Of a stretch of DNA of 64,000 nt, positions 39,762 to 47,787 are shown in pieces. A program made the position numbers and the translations under genes. The notes beneath the pieces are model-generated. The model had not been told where the DNA came from. It saw nothing but the letters and a program-made list of their open reading frames with translations, and did not search any database. The stretch covers positions 1,935,358 through 1,999,357 of the forward strand of contig NZ_CP015622.1 of NCBI RefSeq assembly GCF_001643015.1, written 5' to 3'. Source of the DNA: Corynebacterium crudilactis (GTDB taxonomy: Bacteria; Actinomycetota; Actinomycetes; Mycobacteriales; Mycobacteriaceae). Every line of letters begins with the position of its first letter. Within the stretch, counting starts at the first letter, position 1.

Positions 39762-42197
39762 ATGGCACGCCCTATTTCCGCTACGTATAGGCTTCAAATG
39801 CGAGGACCTCAAGCAGATAGCGCTGGACGCGCCTTTAGTTTTGCCGATGCGAAGGCTCAACTGCCCTATTTGAAGAAATTGGGCATCAGCCACCTCTACC
39901 TCTCCCCTATTTTTACCTCCATGCCCGATTCCAACCATGGCTACGATGTCATTGATCCCACCACCGTTAATGAAGAGCTCGGTGGTATCGATGGTTTTCG
40001 AGAATTGGCTGCAGCTACCCATGAACACGGCATGGGCATCATCATTGATATTGTGCCCAACCATTTAGGTGTTGCGGTCCCCCATTTAAATCCATGGTGG
40101 TGGGATGTGTTAAAAAATGGCCAAGACTCTGCCTTTGAGTTCTACTTTGATATTGATTGGCATGAGGATAACGGTTCCGGCGGAAAACTCGGCATGCCGA
40201 TTTTTGGCGCTGAAGGCGATGAAGACAAGCTCGAATTCGCTGACCTTAATGGCGAAAAAGTGCTCGCTTACTATGACAATCTCTTTCCCCTTGCGCCAGG
40301 CACCACAGCAGGCAGCCCCCAGGAAGCTTATGAACGCCAGCATTATCGCCTGCAATTTTGGCGCGATGGAGTCATTAATTACCGCCGCTTCTTCTCCGTC
40401 AATACGTTGGCCGGCATCAGGCAAGAAGACCCCATGGTCTTTGAACACACGCACCGACTGCTGCGCGAATTGGTAGCTGAGGACCTTATTGATGGCGTGC
40501 GCGTTGATCACCCCGATGGACTATCCGATCCTTTCGGCTACCTCCACCGCCTCCGCGAACTCATCGGACCGGATCGCTGGCTTATCATCGAAAAAATCCT
40601 CGGCGTCGACGAACCACTTGACCCACGCCTCGCAGTGGATGGCACCACCGGATACGACGCACTACGAGAATTAGACGGTGTGTTCATCTCTCGCGAAGCA
40701 GAAGACCGCTTCTCCATGCTCGCACTCACACACAGTGGATCCACCTGGGATGAACGAGCCCTCGAATCCACCGAAGCCAGCCTGAAAAGAGCAGTCGCAC
40801 AAGAAGAACTCGCCGCTGAAATCCGACGACTTGCCCGCGCCATGCGCCGCGATAACTTCTCCACCGCCGGCACCAATGTCACCGAAGACAAACTCAGCGA
40901 AACCATCATCGAATTAGTCGCCGCGATGCCCGTCTACCGCGCTGATTACATCTCGCTTTCCCGCACCACCGCCACCATCATCGCCGACATGTCCAAGCGT
41001 TTCCCTTCCCGCCGCGACGCACTAGACCTGATATCCGCAGCCCTCTTAGGCAACGGTGAAGCCAAAATCCGCTTCGCCCAAGTCTGTGGCGCTGTGATGG
41101 CCAAAGGTGTAGAAGACACCACCTTCTACCGCGCATCCCGGCTTATTGCCCTGCAAGAAGTCGGTGGCGCGCCGGGCAGGTTTGGCGTCTCCGCTGCCGA
41201 ATTCCACTTGCTCCAAGAAGAACGCAGCTTGCTGTGGCCACGTACTATGACTGCGCTGTCCACGCACGATACCAAACGCGGCGAAGATACCCGCGCGCGC
41301 ATCATCGAACTCACCGAAATGCCCGATATGTTCTCCGAGCTGGTGAACCGTATTTCCGCAGTACTCCCCGCACCAGACGGCGCAACAGGCCATTTCCTCC
41401 TGCAAAACCTGCTCGGTGTCTGGCCGGCAGACGGGATCATCACCGATAGCCTCCGCGCCCGCTTTAAGGATTACGCCTTAAAAGCCATCCGCGAAGCATC
41501 CATAAAAACAACCTGGGTGGACCCCAACGAATCCTTTGAGGCTGCGGTCTGCGATTGGGTGGAAGCGCTTTTCGACGGTCCCTCCACCTCGCTTATCACC
41601 GAATTTGTTACCCGCCTCCATCGCGGTTCTGTGCAGGTTTCTTTGGGCAGAAAACTCCTCCATATGGTGGGAGCAGGCGTACCCGATACCTACCAAGGCA
41701 CAGAGTTCTTAGAAGACTCCCTGGTAGATCCCGATAACCGACGCTTTGTGGATTACACCGCCAGAGAACAAGTACTAGATCAATTACTCACCTGGGAGTG
41801 GAAGAGTATCTCGTGTCTAGAAGATCTCGTAGAACATGCCGATATCGCCAAAATGGCAGTTGTACACAGAGCTTTAGAAGTACGCGCTGAGTTCCCCTCC
41901 TGCTTTGTCGGTGGCAGCCATCAGGCAGTTTTCGGTGAAGGTCGTGCAGAATCCCACATCATGGGTATTGCCCGTGGCACAGAAAGAAACCGCTTGAGCA
42001 TCATCGCGCTGGCAACCAGGCGCCCTCTCATCCTGGAAGATCGCGGAGGGTGGCATGACACCACAGTCACCCTTCCTGGCGGATATTGGGAGGACAAACT
42101 TACTGGGCAACGTTTTAGTGGCGTCGTTCCTGCCGCTGAATTGTTTACCCACTTGCCGGTATCTTTGTTGGTTTTAGTTCCCGAAAGTGAGTTTTAA
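39762..42197 (+). CDS. treY: Maltooligosyltrehalose synthase
   Basis: Converts the reducing end of maltooligosaccharides into a terminal trehalose unit by intramolecular transglycosylation. 811 residues, the length known for corynebacterial TreY. GH13 blocks are DIVPNHLG near 90, DGVRVDHPDGL near 245 (nucleophile Asp), LIIEKIL near 275 (Glu) and STHDTKRGED near 500. Start ATG 39762. The product is cleaved by TreZ, encoded 5.6 kb downstream. Trehalose is both osmoprotectant and mycolate carrier in this genus. Confidence 0.96.
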   Translation: MARPISATYRLQMRGPQADSAGRAFSFADAKAQLPYLKKLGISHLYLSPIFTSMPDSNHGYDVIDPTTVNEELGGIDGFRELAAATHEHGMGIIIDIVPNHLGVAVPHLNPWWWDVLKNGQDSAFEFYFDIDWHEDNGSGGKLGMPIFGAEGDEDKLEFADLNGEKVLAYYDNLFPLAPGTTAGSPQEAYERQHYRLQFWRDGVINYRRFFSVNTLAGIRQEDPMVFEHTHRLLRELVAEDLIDGVRVDHPDGLSDPFGYLHRLRELIGPDRWLIIEKILGVDEPLDPRLAVDGTTGYDALRELDGVFISREAEDRFSMLALTHSGSTWDERALESTEASLKRAVAQEELAAEIRRLARAMRRDNFSTAGTNVTEDKLSETIIELVAAMPVYRADYISLSRTTATIIADMSKRFPSRRDALDLISAALLGNGEAKIRFAQVCGAVMAKGVEDTTFYRASRLIALQEVGGAPGRFGVSAAEFHLLQEERSLLWPRTMTALSTHDTKRGEDTRARIIELTEMPDMFSELVNRISAVLPAPDGATGHFLLQNLLGVWPADGIITDSLRARFKDYALKAIREASIKTTWVDPNESFEAAVCDWVEALFDGPSTSLITEFVTRLHRGSVQVSLGRKLLHMVGAGVPDTYQGTEFLEDSLVDPDNRRFVDYTAREQVLDQLLTWEWKSISCLEDLVEHADIAKMAVVHRALEVRAEFPSCFVGGSHQAVFGEGRAESHIMGIARGTERNRLSIIALATRRPLILEDRGGWHDTTVTLPGGYWEDKLTGQRFSGVVPAAELFTHLPVSLLVLVPESEF

Positions 42198-42241
42198 TTC
42201 CGGCGTTTTGATCCCGATGTAAGAAAGTTGGTGGCACTACC

Positions 42242-42262
42242 ATGAGCAATCGTTATGTCTGA
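42242..42262 (+). CDS. Possible six-codon leader ORF overlapping the relS start
   Basis: ATG AGC AAT CGT TAT GTC TGA begins 13 bases before the alarmone synthetase ATG (42255) and ends 5 bases inside it. The synthetase itself has no clear ribosome site, so reinitiation after this mini-ORF is possible. This is a weak prediction, because any ATG followed early by a stop would look like this. Confidence 0.2.
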   Translation: MSNRYV

Positions 42263-43280
42263 CAACACACTTTCCCAATTTGGCAGTTACTATCACGAAT
42301 TCCGCCGTGCCCACCCCACGGCAGATGTGGAATTCCGCCTAGCAATTGAAGAATTGCTCACAGACGGTGGTGTCACCTTTGATCGCGTCACCACACGCGT
42401 TAAAGAATGGTCAAGCTTGAAGGCGAAAGCCCGCAAACGCCGCGAAGATGGTTCTGTGATTTATCCAGATCCACGCAATGATATCCACGACATGATCGGC
42501 GTGCGGATCACCACCTACCATTCCACGGAAATTCCCGTGGCATTGAAAGTGTTGCAGGATTCTTTTACTGTCCGTAAATCTGTTGATAAAGCAGCAGAAA
42601 CCAGAATTTCTGGCGGCTTCGGATACGGCTCACATCACCTGATTCTAGAAGTTGATGACACCGCAGACGATCTCCAGGAATACAAAGGCCTTGTTTTCGA
42701 AGTCCAAGTAAGAACTGTGCTGCAGCATGCCTGGGCAGAATTTGAGCATGATATTCGCTACAAACGCGCCGATGTCTCCAACCCGGATGATTTCAGCGCA
42801 GAAGTAGATCGCATGTTTACCCTGGCAGCCGGACTGATTGAACTAGCTGATCAGCAATTCGACCAGATTGCAGCATTGAAAGAAACCAGCCGCGTTACCG
42901 ATGAATCTGTGGAGCTCACCGCAGAAACACTTCCTGGAGTATTGGCGATGCTCATTGGTAACAGCTTCCCTCGCCCACGCTCCACCAATTACCGTTTCCT
43001 CGAAGATATTCTGCTGGCAAACTCCATCAGCTCGGTGGCACAACTGCGTGATCTCCTTGACCCCACTGATATCGAAGTGCTGCTGAAGGTGATGAATTAC
43101 CGCTTCCATCCAGGACAGATCCGCATCATCGACGATTTGTTGCTGAAACGTTTTGGCCAAGCTCATATCGATGCCACCGTGGCAACAGATTCACAGCCAC
43201 TTAATGCCAAGAGAGGCAGGCAGTTAAAGCGCAAACTGGAGCTGATGACTCAAGCGCATCTTGTGGAACCGCCAAACTAA
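42255..43280 (+). CDS. relS: Small alarmone synthetase (RelA/SpoT synthetase domain)
   Basis: Makes (p)ppGpp-type alarmones from ATP and guanine nucleotides. 341 residues, with only a RelA_SpoT synthetase domain (about 20-210). Seen are KAKARKRREDGS, IHDMIGVRITTYH, GFGYGSHHL (the G-loop, normally GY-S-H) and EVQVRTVLQHAWAEFEHDIRYK (in pieces: EVQVRT, HAWAEFEHDIRYK). No HD hydrolase, TGS or ACT domain. The C-terminal ~130 residues are helical. This fits the C. glutamicum RelS enzyme from memory. ATG 42255 is the first in-frame start, since TGA precedes it four codons upstream. Confidence 0.85.
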   Translation: MSDNTLSQFGSYYHEFRRAHPTADVEFRLAIEELLTDGGVTFDRVTTRVKEWSSLKAKARKRREDGSVIYPDPRNDIHDMIGVRITTYHSTEIPVALKVLQDSFTVRKSVDKAAETRISGGFGYGSHHLILEVDDTADDLQEYKGLVFEVQVRTVLQHAWAEFEHDIRYKRADVSNPDDFSAEVDRMFTLAAGLIELADQQFDQIAALKETSRVTDESVELTAETLPGVLAMLIGNSFPRPRSTNYRFLEDILLANSISSVAQLRDLLDPTDIEVLLKVMNYRFHPGQIRIIDDLLLKRFGQAHIDATVATDSQPLNAKRGRQLKRKLELMTQAHLVEPPN

Positions 43281-43402
43281 TCTTCGTGTTTTGCTGACCC
43301 CGGCTGAAATTCTCGGAGTTTCACAACCTACAATGCACTAAAACACCTGTTACGCTAATGCAGCAGATCATTTTGTATATTCCAAGCAAGGAGCCAAATA
43401 TT

Positions 43403-43534
43403 ATGGGTTCATCCATCGTGGACTTCCCGATGCTCGCAGACTTCCTCCACGTGTGGGGCCTGACCGTCGCTGATTTCTTCCGCCCAATGGGCATTAATTT
43501 CCCACCAGCTGACTGGAGTTTGAGCTCTATCTAG
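43403..43534 (+). CDS. Small protein of 43 residues with strong ribosome site
   Basis: Starts MGSSIVDFPML and ends DWSLSSI, with AAGGAG 9 bases before the ATG and a textbook terminator after it, so it is a complete monocistronic unit. It is amphipathic, with no Cys, one Arg, four Asp, two Trp, five Phe and a Pro-rich second half, and it has no signal peptide. Corynebacteria encode tiny outer-envelope channel proteins of similar size without signal peptides (PorA, PorH), so a related role is a hypothesis only. The sequence matches no protein I recall. Confidence 0.7.
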   Translation: MGSSIVDFPMLADFLHVWGLTVADFFRPMGINFPPADWSLSSI

Positions 43535-43573
43535 GCCTTCCTTGGCTTTAAAGACTGCGCTAAGAATCGCAGC

Positions 43574-43612
43574 GGCACCACCGGTATTTTGTGCTGGTGG
43601 TGCCTTTCTTTC
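43574..43612 (+). terminator. Terminator of the 43-residue protein gene
   Basis: GGCACCACC (43574-43582) and GGTGGTGCC (43596-43604) form a strong stem followed by TTTCTTTCT. It also overlaps the 3' end region of the convergent gene at 43612. Confidence 0.85.
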
Positions 43613-43986
43613 TACAACATGATCTGCGTGTTGGCATCGACAGTGCTTGGGAAACAATCCACTCGCACATCAGGATCATCCATAATCAGATGCTCCATTG
43701 TTTGGTCATAAGCTTCATTGGAATCTTCCACATTCACCACGGTGACAACAAAGCATAATTTATGTTGGCTCGGATATTCACCGTTGTGCTCAATCTGATA
43801 TTGCTCAGCAAGGCTTTCCCAGTGACCGCTGTTTTCACTCAGCCGCAGGCCTTTCGCCACTGATACCACTTCAACGCCTTCTACCTTGGCAAGATCATTC
43901 ATTCGGCCTCGATAAGTTTGATATGCCTCATCATGGTCTGCTTCTTCAACAATGAAATACGTAACGCATACATATTGAGTCTTCAT
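43612..43986 (-). CDS. Conserved hypothetical protein, 124 aa
   Basis: A small acidic protein beginning MKTQYVCVTYFIVEE. The alternation of strands and helices (CVTYFIV, HKLCFVVTVVNV) suggests a ferredoxin-like alpha/beta fold as in dimeric alpha-beta barrel proteins; this is a guess from pattern, not a match. Start ATG 43986; a purine-rich AAGGCTCCTTTAG-like stretch upstream contains AAAGGCTCC. It converges on the small-protein gene and its terminator. Confidence 0.65.
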   Translation of the reverse strand: MKTQYVCVTYFIVEEADHDEAYQTYRGRMNDLAKVEGVEVVSVAKGLRLSENSGHWESLAEQYQIEHNGEYPSQHKLCFVVTVVNVEDSNEAYDQTMEHLIMDDPDVRVDCFPSTVDANTQIML

Positions 43987-44201
43987 GAACTAAAGGAGCC
44001 TTTCTTATCGATCGGAAATCGGTGTCTAAGATGCCCAGCAGAGTAGGAGCGTGATCTAGTTTCTCTGTTAGACGCTACCAATGGCTTGAGCAGAAATCTC
44101 AAGAGTGCGACCATGGTTGTCGAAAGCCCCCGGAACGATCCCTGGTTTGACTGGACTCAAAAATCTGGAATACGAACCAAATCGCCGGGGTTACTGCATT
44201 T

Positions 44202-45263
44202 TCAAGGCTTCCAGTATTGCTCACCTCGGGTGTGGCCCTGGTTTCTCCAGGTTATGAGCTCCCCTAGCTGCACTGCATCTGTGAACCAAAAGGTTTGCCC
44301 TGGATCCCACCCAGCCAACATGCCAGCTCTTTTATGATCTAGAACAACCACTCACCCAGCTGTAGCCAGATAGCCTTGAAAACTTAAATGCACACCGTCG
44401 TAATACTGGGCTACTTGTGCATAGTCTGGAATAACCCAGTCGTGTGGATATCCGGTTGCTATCTTCCAATTCGGCCTGTCAGCCATTGGTATCTCTCGTG
44501 GGAAACGTCTGCACAAGAATACCCAATCATCTGGTCCATTGATCGTAAATACCCGAGCTCCTGGCGATATTGTGGCGTGCTGTACCTGTCCGATGTTCCA
44601 TCCAAGACCATCTTCAACAAATCGCAGGCTTCCTGGAATTCCATCTTCCAGTTCTCCAGAGGTCCGGATAAGTGTCCGTGGTGGTCTTGACCACCACACA
44701 TCAGGATGCATTGCCTCCGCCTGCCACATCTTCAAAGCATCCTGAGCCGAAAGAACTGATTGAACCAAAGAAGTATCCTCTCTGGAGGCTGATATCGCCT
44801 TCCAGCTCACAGAGGATTGTCCCTCAGCAAAAAACTGCTTAGACCACGGTATCCAAAAAGGGGATGCGTGCACATGGTGAGCGATTCGGAGAAGACCGCG
44901 TTTTAAAGGATGTGAAGCCAACAGTAAATCTATATTCGATGGTGGTTCCCAATATGCAGCATTATTGACGGTGCTGTCGAGCGCGTCGTATATCAGTTTC
45001 GGAGTCAGCTCGATTAAAGGAACCTGTTCCAACAAAGGCGCAAGCTTCCGAGCTCTGGCTAAAATAGTGTACGAAGGGCTAATTCCGCGTCTCCGGGTGT
45101 TATATCCAACGTCTCTACCCAACCGCCACAGAACATGTTCTAATGTCTGGAACCCTGATTCCTCAATGAAGCCGTTATCAAAAGCCACTGCAAGGTTCAT
45201 CAGGAAATAACGTCCCCGAGGCCCTAAAACTATATCGTGCACTATATCCACAGCCCCCAACAT
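44202..45263 (-). pseudogene. Unknown gene interrupted by an in-frame TGA
   Basis: The reading frame starting ATG 45263 runs 303 codons to TGA at 44354-44352, then continues in the same frame for 49 further codons (VVVLDHKRAG ... GEQYWKP) to TGA at 44204-44202. The continuation is well formed (Trp-rich, with no odd codons) and reads naturally if the first TGA was TGG (Trp). It therefore looks like a recent nonsense mutation in a 353-residue protein, or a sequencing error. The protein is Trp/Pro-rich, without signal peptide, and I recognise no family. The truncated 303-residue product could still be made. Confidence 0.65.
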
Positions 45264-45385
45264 AGATACTCTTACTTACCGCCATCCTAGAACACCTCAA
45301 ACCTTGCGGGAATATCCCCCAACCCCATATTGTTGATGTATCTACAAATGCTTTTTAATAAGCCCTTTTACACAGAAGGAAACTC

Positions 45386-46432
45386 ATGAAGAATATCTCT
45401 TTCGGCCTTGATACATTCGGCGACAACACAGTGGATCTCCAAGGCGCACCGGTCTCCCCTGCACAAACTCTCCGCAATATCGTCGAAGAAGCAAAGATGG
45501 CAGAAAAAGTCGGGGTAGATATCATCGGCATCGGTGAACACCACCGTGAAGACTATGCAGTTTCTGCGCCTGACATCGTGATGACTGCCATTCTGGCTTC
45601 CACAGAAAAACTGAAAGTTACTTCTTCTGTCACAGTGCTGTCCTCTGATGATCCAGTGCGTATTTTTGAACGTTATTCCACCATGAATGCGCTGTCTCAA
45701 GGACGTGCGGAAATCACCTTGGGTCGCGGTTCCTTCATCGAATCTTTCCCACTGTTTGGTTTTGATCTCCAGGACTACGAAAAGCTTTTCAGCGAGCGTC
45801 TAGATTTGTTTGCCAAAATCCTTGCTGCTGATAGCCGTGGAGAAGCCATCACCTGGCACGGTGAAACTCGCCCAGCATTGGAAAACCAGATGCTCTATCC
45901 TCCAACAGAGGCTGGAATCCAGGCATGGGTTGCTGTCGGTGGCAGCCCTGAGTCAGTGGTGCGCGCAGCCAAGTACCGTTTCCCATTGATGCTTGCAGTC
46001 ATTGGTGGCGCAGCGGAACGCTTCCGTCCTTATGCGGATCTCTACAAGAGGGCCAATGAGCAATTCGGACAGCCACAGATGCCAATTGGTGTCCATTCCC
46101 CAGGCCTTGTCGCTGCTACTGATGCGGAAGCTCGCGAGCTTTCCCTAGAGAACTGGTTGGAACAGCAACGAAAGATCGGTGCAGAGCGCGGCTGGGCACC
46201 AGCAGATGCGACGCAATTTGAGCGCGAAATTGATCATGGTGCTTTGTACATCGGATCCCCTGAAACAGTTGCGAAGAAGATTGCAAAGACCATTTCTGCA
46301 CTTGACCTCGATCGTTTCACCCTCAAATACGCCAACGGCCCAACTTCTCACGAGCACTTGCTGAAGTCTATCGAGCTCTACGGCACCGAGGTCATCCCGA
46401 TGGTCAAGGACATCTTGTCCAAGAAGGCTTAA
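45386..46432 (+). CDS. Luciferase-like (LLM class) flavin-dependent oxidoreductase
   Basis: Bacterial-luciferase family barrel of 348 residues using reduced flavin (FMNH2 or F420). Motifs are GIGEHHREDYAVSAPDIVM near 50, RIFERYSTMNALSQGRAEITLGRGS near 95 (SQGRAEI, GRGS) and FIESFPLFGFDL near 118. Starts at ATG 45386 with site AGAAGGAAA. The substrate is unknown. The stop overlaps by four bases the stop of the convergent S4 gene. Confidence 0.87.
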   Translation: MKNISFGLDTFGDNTVDLQGAPVSPAQTLRNIVEEAKMAEKVGVDIIGIGEHHREDYAVSAPDIVMTAILASTEKLKVTSSVTVLSSDDPVRIFERYSTMNALSQGRAEITLGRGSFIESFPLFGFDLQDYEKLFSERLDLFAKILAADSRGEAITWHGETRPALENQMLYPPTEAGIQAWVAVGGSPESVVRAAKYRFPLMLAVIGGAAERFRPYADLYKRANEQFGQPQMPIGVHSPGLVAATDAEARELSLENWLEQQRKIGAERGWAPADATQFEREIDHGALYIGSPETVAKKIAKTISALDLDRFTLKYANGPTSHEHLLKSIELYGTEVIPMVKDILSKKA

Positions 46433-46809
46433 CTCATCCCTCTGAACTCTTCCATTTCTCGTCGTTCTTTTTTCGTGGGCCTACCTGCACCACGATCACG
46501 GCGAGGAATAGAAGCCAGCACTTCCATCGGAGGAGGGGGCGGAGTGTGGTCAACATAGCAGGTCTTGGCGATGGGTGCGCCTACCCGCTTCCTGATTGTC
46601 CGTAGTACTTCCACGTCTAGTTCTCGGTGGTTTACCCACACGCGCACACGATCACCGGGTAGTACCTGTTGAGCAGGTTTCACCGCAGTGTTGTTGAGTT
46701 TTACGTGCCCGGCGCGACATGCTGTTGCCGCATCGGCTCTGGTTTTATAAAGGCGAACTGCCCACACCCACGCGTCGATGCGGACAGGTAACCCATCAGT
46801 TTCTGACAT
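46429..46809 (-). CDS. S4-domain RNA-binding protein (Hsp15/RqcP-like)
   Basis: 126 residues. The S4 fold covers about 8-75: RIDAWVWAVRLYKTRADAATACRAGHVKLNN is typical of heat-shock protein 15, followed by VLPGDRVRVW. The C-terminal tail is basic and Pro-rich with RRDRGAGRPTKKERREM. Hsp15-like proteins bind stalled 50S subunits carrying nascent chains, so a role in ribosome rescue is inferred. Downstream of, and 6 bp from, the small membrane protein gene. Confidence 0.85.
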   Translation of the reverse strand: MSETDGLPVRIDAWVWAVRLYKTRADAATACRAGHVKLNNTAVKPAQQVLPGDRVRVWVNHRELDVEVLRTIRKRVGAPIAKTCYVDHTPPPPPMEVLASIPRRDRGAGRPTKKERREMEEFRGMS

Positions 46810-46815
46810 AGATTT

Positions 46816-47049
46816 TTAGTAGCGGTCTTTTTCGTTGATGGTTTTCTGCACCTTGTTGTAGAAGTAGAAGCCGCCTACCACTGCAATGATCAGGCCTAGC
46901 CCCATAAAGAATGCAGAACTGGTCAGTAGCCATAGTGCGCCACCTCCCACGAGTCCACCGGCAACGCTTACTACTGCGTTGCGGGAATTTTTGCGTACTT
47001 CTTGTTTACGCTTCTCAATTGGATTGCGGGGGAATTGTTGCATGCTCAT
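46816..47049 (-). CDS. Small membrane protein, 77 aa
   Basis: A basic N-terminus (NPIEKRKQEVRKNSRN) precedes two hydrophobic Gly-rich helices (about 25-42 and 45-64), ending KTINEKDRY. No family recognised. Starts ATG 47049 (a second Met is residue 3) and probably forms a two-gene unit with the S4 protein. Confidence 0.7.
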   Translation of the reverse strand: MSMQQFPRNPIEKRKQEVRKNSRNAVVSVAGGLVGGGALWLLTSSAFFMGLGLIIAVVGGFYFYNKVQKTINEKDRY

Positions 47050-47079
47050 GGTTGTCTAGTCTAGTGTGCAAGGCTCTCA

Positions 47080-47733
47080 CTAGTCACTCGGGGATTCCAC
47101 CCACATGTATCCAGCTTCTTTTAAGGCAATTTCTGCACCCATCATAGAAGACAGCTGTGATTCCACAGTGCTCTGTTCACCAGGTAAAAGTGCCAGAGTA
47201 TAGGTGACTTCTGCGCCATATTCGGTATCGGTGATGATGATGCCCATGCCACGCAACGTTGCTTCAATGCGCCCGGCGTCAGAATGTGGCAGGTCAATCT
47301 TAAAGATTTCCCGCACAGAGCGCGTTACCTGTGCAACGTCAGGCAAGAGCTCAGTCACAGCATTGGTATAGGCATTAACTAATCCGCCAGTACCCAATTT
47401 CACGCCACCGAAATAGCGCACCACCACGGCCGCAATATCTTTCATGCCAGAGCCGCGCAGAGCTTCCAACATTGGTTTTCCAGCAGTTCCGGAAGGTTCG
47501 CCATCATCAGAGGAGCGTTCTACATCATTGGAACCATCCACATGGAAAATAAATGCACTGCAGTGATGCCTCGCATCTGGGTAGAGCTCTTTGATGGAAT
47601 GAATAAACTCCCGAGCTTGCTCTTGATCTTGCACACGCGTGATATAGGTCAAGAATCTGGATCGTTTAATTTCCATTTCGTACTCAAAGACTTGACCGGA
47701 TTGAGGGAGTTGGTATCGCGTGAGTTGTGCCAT
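47080..47733 (-). CDS. IMPACT/YigZ-family protein
   Basis: 217 residues. The N-terminal UPF0029/Impact domain has MEIKRSRFLTYITRVQDQEQAREFI, HHCSAFIF and the hallmark DDGEPSGTAGKPMLEAL with VVVRYFGGVKLGTGGL (about 75-120; shown in pieces). The C-terminal domain (about 140-215) is a small ferredoxin-like domain. The bacterial function is uncertain; translation-related roles have been suggested for the family. Divergent from treZ, with about 50 bp between the starts. Confidence 0.9.
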   Translation of the reverse strand: MAQLTRYQLPQSGQVFEYEMEIKRSRFLTYITRVQDQEQAREFIHSIKELYPDARHHCSAFIFHVDGSNDVERSSDDGEPSGTAGKPMLEALRGSGMKDIAAVVVRYFGGVKLGTGGLVNAYTNAVTELLPDVAQVTRSVREIFKIDLPHSDAGRIEATLRGMGIIITDTEYGAEVTYTLALLPGEQSTVESQLSSMMGAEIALKEAGYMWVESPSD

Positions 47734-47787
47734 AGCATCTCATATCTTAGCTCGCCCACCTGCCATATTTTCACTAGCCTGGTGAGC

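Noticed and set aside
44086..44337. An 83-codon plus-strand open frame after the interrupted unknown gene
   Set aside because: It overlaps the continuation of the interrupted gene on the other strand and lacks a ribosome site or recognisable domain.
47542..47787. Upstream extension of treZ
   Set aside because: It is antisense to yigZ; TreZ homology begins at the ATG at 47788 (SFSVWAPLP).
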